A stretch of DNA of 6,065 nt from a bacterium (GCA_030648815.1 JAUSHA010000062.1:1-6065); one strand, 5' to 3'. Numbered from the stretch's first letter, positions 1 through 5,770 are shown. Made by a program: numbers and translations. Notes: a model not told the origin generated them from the letters alone.

Positions 1-1192
1 TATTGAAATCTTCTATTATCTTTGTCCTTACTTTTTGGGCCTGCAAGTAATATGCCTCGTAGTATCCGGAGGATAAGGCGTAGGTGCCGATAATAATTCT
101 TCGCCTCACTTCCTTGCCAAACCCCTCTTTTCTGGATTTTAAATAAACCTCCATTAAATCTTTTGCTCCGGAATCCGAATAACCGTATTTTATGCCGTCG
201 TATCTGGCTAAATTTGCCGATACCTCGCATGGCATAATTATATAGTAAGCGGCCAAGGCATCATCGGTGTTGCGGGGAAGGCTGATATCTTGAATTTTGG
301 CTCCTGCTAACTCTAACTTCTTTATAGCATTTTTTACGGATTTTTCGACCTCCGGGTCCATCCCTTTTATAAAATACTCTTTAGGCACGCCAATCCGCAG
401 GTTTTGTATCTTGTCTCCCTTCGAGAGATCTCCCGTAGGGAGATATCTTGTATCTTGTATCTTGTAATCAACGCTGGTGGAATCTTTTTCATCTTTGCCG
501 GCAATCGCTTCAAAAACAATTCTTGCATCTGCCACATTCCTTGTCATCGGCCCTATCTGATCTAAAGAAGAAGCCATGGCCATTAAACCGTAACGGGAAA
601 CAGTTCCGTAAGTGGGCTTTAATCCGACAATGCCGCAAAAAGAAGCGGGCTGTCTTATTGATCCTCCGGTATCAGACCCTAAGGCGTAAACCGAAAATCC
701 GGCAGCCACGGCGGCAGCCGATCCGCCGGACGACCCGCCCGGCACCCTGCTTAAGTCATGCGGATTCTTAGTCGGAAAAAAAGCCGAGTTCTCCGTTGAA
801 GCGCCCATGGCAAACTCATCAAGGTTTGTTTTTCCCAAAAAAACAGCTCCTTGTGATTTCAATTTTTTAATCACCGTGGCATCGTAAGGAGCGATGTAGT
901 CTTCTAAAATTTTAGAAGCCGCCGTGCATTTTACTCCGTCAATGAGAATGATATCCTTTACGGCTAAGGGGATACCGCTTAAAATCGGTATTCCCCTCCC
1001 CTGCGAAATTAAATCATCAACCTTCTTGGCTTGAGAAAGAGCCGAATCCGGCGTAACGGTAATAAAGGCGGAAATCTTTTTATCTAAGTCCTTAATTTTA
1101 TCCAAAAAGGCCTTGGTTAATTCCAACGCTGAAAATTCCTTTTTGACCAGGCCTTCGTGCGCCTTTTCAATTGTCAGCTCAATTAGATCCAT
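1..1192 (-). CDS. gatA: Asp-tRNA(Asn)/Glu-tRNA(Gln) amidotransferase subunit A, 3' end cut by the window edge
   Basis: GatA is the glutaminase subunit of GatCAB. It releases ammonia from glutamine, and the complex uses it to amidate Glu-tRNA(Gln) and/or Asp-tRNA(Asn) in the cytoplasm. The frame is open for 397 codons from ATG 1192 to the left edge; family members are usually about 480-490 residues, so roughly the last 90 are missing. The amidase signature is intact: Lys79 in LAVKD, the cis-Ser Ser154 in PGGSSGGS and Ser178 in DTGGSIRQP. These match the Lys-Ser-Ser triad of known GatA enzymes, even in numbering. The motif GLKPTYGTVSRYGL follows at 190-203. Residues 242-263 carry an unusual linker encoded by a short repeat (see separate entry). 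The start overlaps the end of gatC by 14 nt and has no clear Shine-Dalgarno sequence, so translational coupling is likely. gatB is not in the window. Identification is very secure. Confidence 0.97.
   Translation of the reverse strand, partial: MDLIELTIEKAHEGLVKKEFSALELTKAFLDKIKDLDKKISAFITVTPDSALSQAKKVDDLISQGRGIPILSGIPLAVKDIILIDGVKCTAASKILEDYIAPYDATVIKKLKSQGAVFLGKTNLDEFAMGASTENSAFFPTKNPHDLSRVPGGSSGGSAAAVAAGFSVYALGSDTGGSIRQPASFCGIVGLKPTYGTVSRYGLMAMASSLDQIGPMTRNVADARIVFEAIAGKDEKDSTSVDYKIQDTRYLPTGDLSKGDKIQNLRIGVPKEYFIKGMDPEVEKSVKNAIKKLELAGAKIQDISLPRNTDDALAAYYIIMPCEVSANLARYDGIKYGYSDSGAKDLMEVYLKSRKEGFGKEVRRRIIIGTYALSSGYYEAYYLQAQKVRTKIIEDFN
404..469. repeat. In-frame short repeat and palindrome inside gatA
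   Basis: A 7-bp unit TATCTTG is repeated three times in tandem at 444-464, and a further copy lies at 407-413. Between them is an imperfect palindrome at 424-448: ATCTCCC-GTA-GGGAGAT forms a perfect 7-bp stem at 428-444, extended by three more pairs (AGA/TCT) after one mismatch. The block stays in frame and encodes GatA residues 242-263, between the conserved amidase core and the strand LRIGVPKEY. It looks like an intergenic-type repeat absorbed into a coding sequence; that origin is inference. Confidence 0.6.
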
Positions 1193-1445
1193 TAAAAATT
1201 GATTTTACTTTTAAAAAACCTGGCAGCAATCTTTGGGGCCATGGCTTTGCCTCGTCTTTTCTCGTAACATTCTCAATCTTAACCGGATGACTGGTCGGCT
1301 CAACGCCGGCCAGATCCAGCTTTTTCAGTTTATCCACATACGCCAAAACCGAAGAAATATCTTTTTGAAATTTCTCAATTTCGGCCTCCGTAACGCCGAT
1401 TCTGGCTAAATTAGCGGTATGTTGAACCTCTTTTTTTGTAATCAT
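1179..1445 (-). CDS. gatC: Asp-tRNA(Asn)/Glu-tRNA(Gln) amidotransferase subunit C
   Basis: GatC is the small subunit that wraps around the GatA-GatB interface and stabilises the amidotransferase. The 88-residue product begins with the typical helix pattern (ITKKEVQHTANLARIGVTEAEI), followed by a second helix (FQKDISSVLAYVDKL) and the diagnostic stretch LAGVEPTSHPVKIENVTRKDEAKP at about 45-68. The C-terminus ends in GFLKVKSIF, matching the family's G-F/Y-F/I-x-V-P/K ending. It is a few residues shorter than most homologues (about 95) because the segment between KPWPQ and GFLKV is compressed. The start ATG 1445 overlaps the mreB stop as ATGA, and the gene end overlaps gatA by 14 nt, so mreB-gatC-gatA should be co-transcribed and translationally coupled. 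Confidence 0.95.
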   Translation of the reverse strand: MITKKEVQHTANLARIGVTEAEIEKFQKDISSVLAYVDKLKKLDLAGVEPTSHPVKIENVTRKDEAKPWPQRLLPGFLKVKSIFNGSN

Positions 1446-2494
1446 TTTGGCGGCTCCAATTCGTCGGTTTGAGAAAGGACATCGCTTAGTCCGTCCAAGT
1501 TCTCTAAAACCAGCCCGGCTCCCCTGGCTACGGCTGTCACCGGGTCTTCAATAATATGAGTGGGAATTTTTGTTTCTTTCGCAATCAGAACATCCAGGCC
1601 GCTTAAAAGACTGCCTCCGCCGGTAAGAAAAATCCCGTTGCGCATAATATCTGACAATAATTCCGGAGGCGTCTCTTCGACGGCGCTTTTAATGGTGTTA
1701 ACGATTTGCCGGACCGATTTTTCCAGGGCTCTCCTGATGTCTTCATCTGAAACTAAAATTTCTTCGGGAAGCCCCGTTATTAAATTTCTTCCTCTCATGG
1801 GAAGATACTTTCTTTCTTTCATGGGAATAACGGAACCAATGCCAATTTTAATTTCTTCGGCGGTTCTCTCGCCTATCAAAAGCTTGTATTCCTCTTGGGC
1901 AAAGTTAACGATATCTTCGTTCAGTTTATCGCCGGCTATTCTCAAACTTTTTGCTAAAACTATCCCGCCTAAAGATATAACAACTACTTGAGCGGTGCCG
2001 CCGCCGATATCAACTATTAAATTTCCTCCGGCATCCTGAACCGGAAGCCTCGCCCCTATGGCCGCCGCCATCGGCTGTTCAATCAGATAGACTTCCCTGG
2101 AGCCGGCTGACAGCGCCGCATCCCTGACCGATTTTTTTTCAACTTCCGTTACGTTGCAAGGAACTCCGATGATTACTCTGGGCCGAGGGGTGAGCAGTAA
2201 TTTCCTATTTTGGACTTTTTCAATAAAATATTTTAGCATCTGCTCTGTCACTTCAAAATCTGAAATAACGCCTTTTACCAAGGGCCTGGTGGCTACGATA
2301 TGAGCGGGGGTACGGCCTACCATTTTCTTGGCCTCGGATCCGATAGCTAAAATTTGGCCGGTCTTTTGATTGATCGCCACTACCGACGGCTCAAAAATGA
2401 CAATTCCCCTACCTCTTACATAAACTAAAGTGGTAGCCGTGCCTAAATCTATGGCTATGTCTTGAGAAAATAAAGAAAAAAATTTACCTAACAT
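1442..2494 (-). CDS. mreB: Rod-shape-determining actin homologue MreB
   Basis: MreB is the bacterial actin that forms short membrane-bound filaments and directs lateral wall synthesis. The product is 350 residues, the usual length. An amphipathic N-terminus (MLGKFFSLFSQ) should bind the membrane. Then come phosphate-1 (DLGTATTLVYVRGRG, 16-30), EPSVVAI (35-41), VKGVISDFEVTE (73-84), phosphate-2 (VDIGGGTAQVVVISLGG, 161-177) and the adenosine motif (FLTGGGSLLSGL, 289-300). Several active-site positions differ from classical MreB: Gln140 where IEEP has its second Glu, Ala168-Gln169 where GGGTTE is usual, and Thr21 for Asn in DLGTAN. Thr167 is kept. No mreC, mreD, rodA or pbp2 lies in the window; the gene sits among tRNA-charging genes. 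Its start overlaps proS by 11 nt and its TGA stop overlaps the gatC ATG. An MreB-like paralogue is possible, but the family call is secure. Confidence 0.95.
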   Translation of the reverse strand: MLGKFFSLFSQDIAIDLGTATTLVYVRGRGIVIFEPSVVAINQKTGQILAIGSEAKKMVGRTPAHIVATRPLVKGVISDFEVTEQMLKYFIEKVQNRKLLLTPRPRVIIGVPCNVTEVEKKSVRDAALSAGSREVYLIEQPMAAAIGARLPVQDAGGNLIVDIGGGTAQVVVISLGGIVLAKSLRIAGDKLNEDIVNFAQEEYKLLIGERTAEEIKIGIGSVIPMKERKYLPMRGRNLITGLPEEILVSDEDIRRALEKSVRQIVNTIKSAVEETPPELLSDIMRNGIFLTGGGSLLSGLDVLIAKETKIPTHIIEDPVTAVARGAGLVLENLDGLSDVLSQTDELEPPK

Positions 2495-3716
2495 GAATTT
2501 CTTTAATTTTAACTAATTTGGCTTCTTTTTTATTACGCTCTTTTACCTCTACGGAATCTTTTTCCAGGGTCCTCTCGCTCACCACAATCCTGGTTGGAAT
2601 GCCGATCAAATCCGCTTCGGCAAACTTCTCGCCAGCTGATTTATCTCTATCGTCATATAGTACTTCTGCCCCCTGTTTTTGTCCATCTTCGTAAATTTTT
2701 TCAGCGACTTTTACCACCTTAGGATCATCTCCTATGCGGACAAGATGAATTTGAAACGGAGCCACTTCCTTAGGCCAAATTATTCCTTGTTCATCATAAA
2801 ACTTCTCAACTATAGTTGCCATAACCCTGCCAAGGCCGATGCCATAAGAACCCATCACGACGTATTTTTTTCCGCCTTTTTCATCGGAAAATTTAAGGTT
2901 GAATGCTTCCGAATATTTCGTCCCTAAGGGGAAAATATTGCCGACTTCTATGGATTTTTTTTCTTTTACCAGCCCTCCGCATTTCGGGCACTCGGCGCCG
3001 TCTTGGAGCTTAGTAATTTCTTTATTCTCCGAGTATCCGCATTTTTCGCAAACATAAATTGTATCTTCTCCGGCGTCGCATAAAACCTGGAATTCATGCG
3101 TATTATTCAGAGTGAAGTCTCCGCCGGCGGCCAACGTATAAACAGAATCTAACCCGCACCGCTTGAATATTTTCTTATAAGATTCGGCTACGAGGTTGTA
3201 ATATTTAAATAAATCTTCTTCTGACGCATGAAAGCTGTAAAGATCTTTCATCAAAAATTCCCTGCCTCTTAAAAGCCCGGATTTTGCCCTCGGTTCATTC
3301 CTGAATTTAGTTTGAATCTGATAAACGGAAAACGGCAGGTCTTTATAGGAATTTATATATTTTGCCGCAATTTCAGCTGCTATTTCCTCGTGCGTCCAGC
3401 TAAGATTGAAGGCCGGCTCTTTTTTCCCTTCGGCCACCTTAAAAATAACATCTACTCCCCAGCGCCCGGTTGCCTGGAGGTAGTGCTTGTCGTGAAGCGC
3501 AGTCATAAACATTTCCTGTCCGCCTATGGCATTCATTTCTTCCCGGATTATTAAACCAATTTTCTGGATCACCCTAAGACCCAGCGGCAAAAAAGAATAT
3601 ATGCCTGCGGAATTTTTATAAATAAAACCGCCCCTGATTAAAAGCTGGGAATTTATGCTTTGCTCGTCCTTGGGAGCCTCTCTTAAAATTTTAGTAAACA
3701 GTTCCGATTGCTTCAT
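2484..3716 (-). CDS. proS: Prolyl-tRNA synthetase, short form lacking the large editing insert
   Basis: A class II synthetase that charges tRNA-Pro with proline. The 410-residue product contains motif 1 around LPLGLRVIQKIGLIIREEM (43-61), the ProRS-type WTHEE loop (107-111), motif 2 in FRNEPRAKSGLLRGREFLMKD (spanning 138-158), the HEFQVL segment (207-212), motif 3 in GSYGIGLGRVMATIVE (289-304) and a C-terminal anticodon-binding domain (about 313-410; IHLVRIGD, VLYDDRDKSAGEKFAEADLIGIP). Typical bacterial ProRS is about 570 residues, with an editing domain of about 180 residues after HEFQVL. Here that place holds only about 45 residues with two CxxC pairs (Cys223/226 and Cys243/246), a likely zinc ribbon. 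Editing of Ala-tRNA(Pro) must be absent or supplied in trans. The start ATG 3716 lies 2 nt after the rseP stop, and the end overlaps mreB by 11 nt. Confidence 0.96.
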   Translation of the reverse strand: MKQSELFTKILREAPKDEQSINSQLLIRGGFIYKNSAGIYSFLPLGLRVIQKIGLIIREEMNAIGGQEMFMTALHDKHYLQATGRWGVDVIFKVAEGKKEPAFNLSWTHEEIAAEIAAKYINSYKDLPFSVYQIQTKFRNEPRAKSGLLRGREFLMKDLYSFHASEEDLFKYYNLVAESYKKIFKRCGLDSVYTLAAGGDFTLNNTHEFQVLCDAGEDTIYVCEKCGYSENKEITKLQDGAECPKCGGLVKEKKSIEVGNIFPLGTKYSEAFNLKFSDEKGGKKYVVMGSYGIGLGRVMATIVEKFYDEQGIIWPKEVAPFQIHLVRIGDDPKVVKVAEKIYEDGQKQGAEVLYDDRDKSAGEKFAEADLIGIPTRIVVSERTLEKDSVEVKERNKKEAKLVKIKEIHVR

Positions 3717-3718
3717 AT

Positions 3719-4783
3719 TTAAAATACTCTAGGGATATCAAATTTAACGGTAACAAAAATCATCATAATAATCAGCAAGGCGAAAAAAACCGAAGAAACT
3801 CTTTGTTCCAGTTTATGATTAATCGGCTTTTTCCGTATCGCCTCTATCGCTAAAAAAACCATTTTTCCGCCATCAAGCGCCGGAATCGGCAGAATATTGG
3901 CCAAAGCTAAGGCCGTAGATAATAAAGCCACCAGAAAAAGAAAATAATTTATTCCCATTTTAAAATATTCCCTCAATAAATCAAATATGCCCAAAGGCCC
4001 CATGAATTCAACCTTCAGGCCATCGGGGATCTTGGAAATGCCCAGCATGCCTTTCAACCCCATCGCCCAGCCCTGAATGACGCTCGCCGTTAAATCATAT
4101 GTTGCCAAAACCCCCTGCAATGGAGCCCTATACCAAGAATAAGTTATTAAACCGCTTCTGGCTAAGCCTATGCCCAGGGGCCCTTCCCCTTCCGGGGGAG
4201 AAACTCGGGGGATTATTTTCTTTTCTAAAAGATCCTCGCCTCTTTTTACGGTCAAAGTAATTTCTTTGCCCTTATTTGAACCAATGAATTCCTGGAGGTC
4301 GCCTATTTTTTCAAATCCTGCGACAATATCGCCCACCATTAAACCGGCTGTTTTTGCCGGCGAATCAGCTATTATTCTGGCTATATGAACTTTGGGATTG
4401 GCTACGCTTTGATTGTCATTAACTTCCGTCGGAAGGCCCCAGGCGCCGGCGACTACGCTTAAAATAATAATGGCGACAATCCAAAAAGAAACCACTCCTC
4501 CCAAAACAATGGCAAACCTCTGCCACATTGGTTTTCCGGAAAAGCTATGATAATCTTCTATGCCTCCCTGTTCGCCATAAACCTTAACGAAAGCGCCGAA
4601 TGGAATAAGATTCAAAGAATAAATAGTCTCTCCCTTCTTTATGCCAAAAATTCTTGGCGGATAACCAACTCCGAATTCTTCAACTTTGACTCCGAATTTT
4701 TTAGCCAAAATAAAATGGCCGAGCTCATGAATAACCATCAGTCCGATTAAACTGAAAAAAGCGGCTAAAATTGTAATTATCAT
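3719..4783 (-). CDS. rseP: RseP-like M50 site-2 zinc metalloprotease with a PDZ domain
   Basis: An inner-membrane intramembrane protease of the RseP/site-2 family, which cuts membrane-anchored anti-sigma factors or leftover signal peptides. From ATG 4783 it is 354 residues. It has a first membrane helix with HELGH (residues 19-23; two zinc His and the catalytic Glu), a conserved loop NLIPFGAFVK, a helix around 95-115, one PDZ domain at about 130-195 (ARIIADSPAKTAGLMVGDIV), the third zinc ligand in NILPIPALDGGK (296-307), and a last helix near the C-terminus. The frame also allows TTG at 4792 (three residues more), but ATG is preferred; neither start has a clear Shine-Dalgarno sequence. The substrate is unknown, and no anti-sigma factor is nearby. 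cdsA, uppS and dxr, often beside rseP in other bacteria, are absent here. The start abuts a large palindrome that could hide the initiation site in a hairpin. Confidence 0.93.
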   Translation of the reverse strand: MIITILAAFFSLIGLMVIHELGHFILAKKFGVKVEEFGVGYPPRIFGIKKGETIYSLNLIPFGAFVKVYGEQGGIEDYHSFSGKPMWQRFAIVLGGVVSFWIVAIIILSVVAGAWGLPTEVNDNQSVANPKVHIARIIADSPAKTAGLMVGDIVAGFEKIGDLQEFIGSNKGKEITLTVKRGEDLLEKKIIPRVSPPEGEGPLGIGLARSGLITYSWYRAPLQGVLATYDLTASVIQGWAMGLKGMLGISKIPDGLKVEFMGPLGIFDLLREYFKMGINYFLFLVALLSTALALANILPIPALDGGKMVFLAIEAIRKKPINHKLEQRVSSVFFALLIIMMIFVTVKFDIPRVF

Positions 4784-4786
4784 AAA

Positions 4787-4857
4787 AATCAACGAATAGC
4801 GAATTTATCGCGAATATACGAATTCGTAAATTCGTAAAAATTCGTTATTCGCTGATT
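4787..4857. repeat. 71-bp imperfect palindrome between frr and rseP, possible attenuator or terminator
   Basis: The two arms (4787-4822 and 4823-4857) are inverted copies of each other: 30 of 35 positions match, with one single-base gap. The centre is the perfect palindrome TACGAATTCGTA (4817-4828). The arms are built from repeated CGAAT(A/T) units. On the minus-strand transcript the hairpin starts within the last codons of frr (Ile-Ser-Glu-stop), fills the whole spacer, and is followed directly by UUUUU (4784-4788) and the rseP ATG at 4783. It could therefore end or attenuate transcription after frr, be an RNase processing site, or mask the rseP start. It may equally be one copy of a dispersed palindromic repeat family. 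The structure is clear; the role is inferred. Confidence 0.8.
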
Positions 4858-5402
4858 TCTTTTATCTTTTTTGCTCCCAAATCTTCAATTTTTTTATTGT
4901 ATTCGTCCACTAATTTTTGCAAATCGTCCTTCCCTCTGAACTTATCATCTTCCCTGATTTTCCCCGCTTTGGTTTGCTCCTGAATCTCCTCCCAGGCCTG
5001 CTCTCTCCAGCGCCTGATAGTCTGGCGATTTTGTTCCTGTTTTTCTGAAATAAGACGCGCCAGATCTTTCCTGTATTCGTCAGTCATGGGCGGTAAGTTT
5101 ATTCTGATTGAATCTCTGTCCACAACCGGATTGGCTCCGGTGCCTGTTTTTTGCAAAGCCGAAACAATCCCCTCCACATAGGATTTATCCCATGGCTGAA
5201 TTAAAATTTGTTTAGCTTCCGGAACCGATATGGCCGCCAGCTGTTTCAAAGGAAACTTCTGGCCGAAGCAATCCACCACCACATCCTCAACTAAGGAAGG
5301 GTTGGCTCTGCCGGTTCTGATTTTTGACAAATCAGCCTCCAAAAAGGCGATGACCTTGTCCACCTCCGGCCTTATTTTATTGATAATTTCTTTGTATTCC
5401 AT
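4845..5402 (-). CDS. frr: Ribosome recycling factor
   Basis: RRF acts with EF-G to split post-termination ribosomes in the cytoplasm. The 185-residue product has the standard length and family landmarks: the N-terminal helix, LSKIRTGRANPSLVEDV (about 25-41), the beta domain with PLKQLAAISVPEAKQILIQPWD, INLPPMTDEYRKDLARL (about 102-118), and a C-terminal helical hairpin with KDDLQKLVDEYNKKIE. The helix usually reading VRxxRRDA is here IRRWREQAWEEIQ, so the basic positions are partly kept. ATG 5402 gives the usual length; an in-frame GTG lies directly before it at 5405. Only a weak AGAAAG sequence precedes the start. The predicted promoter -10 box ends at 5411, so transcription should begin at or next to the start codon (leaderless or nearly so). 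frr is the first gene of the minus-strand cluster. pyrH and tsf, its usual partners, are not adjacent. Confidence 0.97.
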   Translation of the reverse strand: MEYKEIINKIRPEVDKVIAFLEADLSKIRTGRANPSLVEDVVVDCFGQKFPLKQLAAISVPEAKQILIQPWDKSYVEGIVSALQKTGTGANPVVDRDSIRINLPPMTDEYRKDLARLISEKQEQNRQTIRRWREQAWEEIQEQTKAGKIREDDKFRGKDDLQKLVDEYNKKIEDLGAKKIKEISE

Positions 5403-5410
5403 CACTTTCT

Positions 5411-5439
5411 AATATACCAGTCATTGACAAAATTATCAA
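5411..5439 (-). promoter_or_regulatory. Sigma-70-like promoter for the frr cluster
   Basis: On the minus strand a -35 box TTGATA (5434-5439) is followed by a 17-nt spacer and a -10 box TATATT (5411-5416), with an upstream TGG giving an extended -10. The expected start of transcription is about 5404-5405, right at the GTG/ATG start of frr, so the mRNA would have almost no leader. The -35 box lies inside the plus-strand promoter and inside a perfect palindrome. Box matches and spacing are read directly from the sequence; activity is inferred. Confidence 0.65.
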
Positions 5440-5451
5440 ATTTGATAGAAT
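5424..5451 (+). promoter_or_regulatory. Sigma-70-like promoter for the small plus-strand gene
   Basis: A perfect -35 box TTGACA (5424-5429), a 16-nt spacer and a -10 box TAGAAT (5446-5451, five of six matches to TATAAT) face the 89-residue gene. The expected start of transcription is near 5458, leaving a leader of about 25 nt that contains the ribosome-binding site. The promoter is interleaved with the opposing frr promoter, so the two should compete for RNA polymerase. Confidence 0.75.
5434..5447. promoter_or_regulatory. Perfect 14-bp palindrome, candidate operator
   Basis: TATCAAATTTGATA is exactly self-complementary. It contains the -35 box of the frr promoter and overlaps the first two bases of the plus-strand -10 box. 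A dimeric regulator bound here would block both promoters. A/T-rich palindromes do occur by chance, so the operator role is inference from position and perfect symmetry. No regulator gene is visible nearby, apart from the uncharacterised 89-residue protein. Confidence 0.45.
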
Positions 5452-5465
5452 GATAAATCAGGAAA

Positions 5466-5472
5466 AAGGAGG
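5466..5472 (+). promoter_or_regulatory. Strong Shine-Dalgarno site of the small plus-strand gene
   Basis: AAGGAGG lies 9 nt before ATG 5482, a near-ideal sequence and spacing that fixes this start. It contrasts with the minus-strand genes, whose starts have weak or no such site and appear to depend on coupling or leaderless initiation. Confidence 0.85.
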
Positions 5473-5481
5473 AAATAAAAA

Positions 5482-5751
5482 ATGGATACTGGCGGCAGGA
5501 GCGACGGAGAAAGTACTGGCGGCACGGTAGCTACAAGAGACGGGGAGTTATCTGTGGTAATAACATTTAAGCCAAGGGGGCAAAATGTCTACGTCACGAT
5601 CAAGAAGGGAACTCGTCCCGTTCTCCAAGGAAATATTAGTATATTAGAAGCGCAAAATTTCATAGATGGCGTTCTCGAACAGTACCCATCAGACGATGAT
5701 CTAAAATTCTTGGCACGTCATTATTATCATCTTAGGGCGCCTAACACATAA
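5482..5751 (+). CDS. Uncharacterised 89-residue protein
   Basis: I do not recognise this protein. Residues 1-20 are rich in Gly, Ser, Thr and charged residues (TGGRSDGESTGG) and look disordered. Residues 22-52 alternate like beta strands (ELSVVITFKPRG, NVYVTIKKG, RPVLQGNIS). Residues 54-84 look like two helices (ILEAQNFIDGVLEQY and DDDLKFLARHYYHL), giving an apparent beta-beta-beta-alpha-alpha layout. No signal peptide, membrane helix, Cys cluster or catalytic motif is visible. The gene is well supported as real: consensus promoter, strong Shine-Dalgarno site with good spacing, ATG start, TAA stop, and an intrinsic terminator about 20 nt downstream. It is the only plus-strand gene in the window and forms a one-gene transcript divergent from frr. 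By eye its codons look more mixed (GTC, ACG, CGT, CTC) than its neighbours', which might reflect later acquisition. The function is unknown. Confidence 0.82.
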   Translation: MDTGGRSDGESTGGTVATRDGELSVVITFKPRGQNVYVTIKKGTRPVLQGNISILEAQNFIDGVLEQYPSDDDLKFLARHYYHLRAPNT

Positions 5752-5770
5752 CAAGCCGATAATTTAAAAG

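Noticed and set aside
448..771. Plus-strand open frame of 107 codons
   Set aside because: It lies wholly antisense to gatA, whose catalytic motifs are intact here; the translation is a basic, low-complexity string with no ribosome-binding site.
1560..1991. Plus-strand open frame of 143 codons
   Set aside because: It is the antisense shadow of conserved mreB sequence; no family pattern or initiation signal supports it.
2679..4750. Several plus-strand open frames of 67-82 codons (for example 2679-2927, 3312-3554, 4170-4388, 4547-4750)
   Set aside because: All are opposite proS or rseP regions with clear conserved domains, and none has its own promoter or Shine-Dalgarno site.
4784..4792. TTG at 4792 as the rseP start
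   Set aside because: It adds only three residues, lies inside the hairpin arm and has no ribosome-binding site; ATG 4783 gives the usual N-terminus just before the first membrane helix.
4787..4857. Possible CRISPR array because of repeated CGAAT units
   Set aside because: The units are only 5-7 bp, in both orientations and without regular spacers; the pattern is a single palindrome.
5230..5412. Plus-strand open frame of 60 codons opposite the frr start
   Set aside because: It is antisense to the conserved N-terminal part of frr and has no initiation signals.
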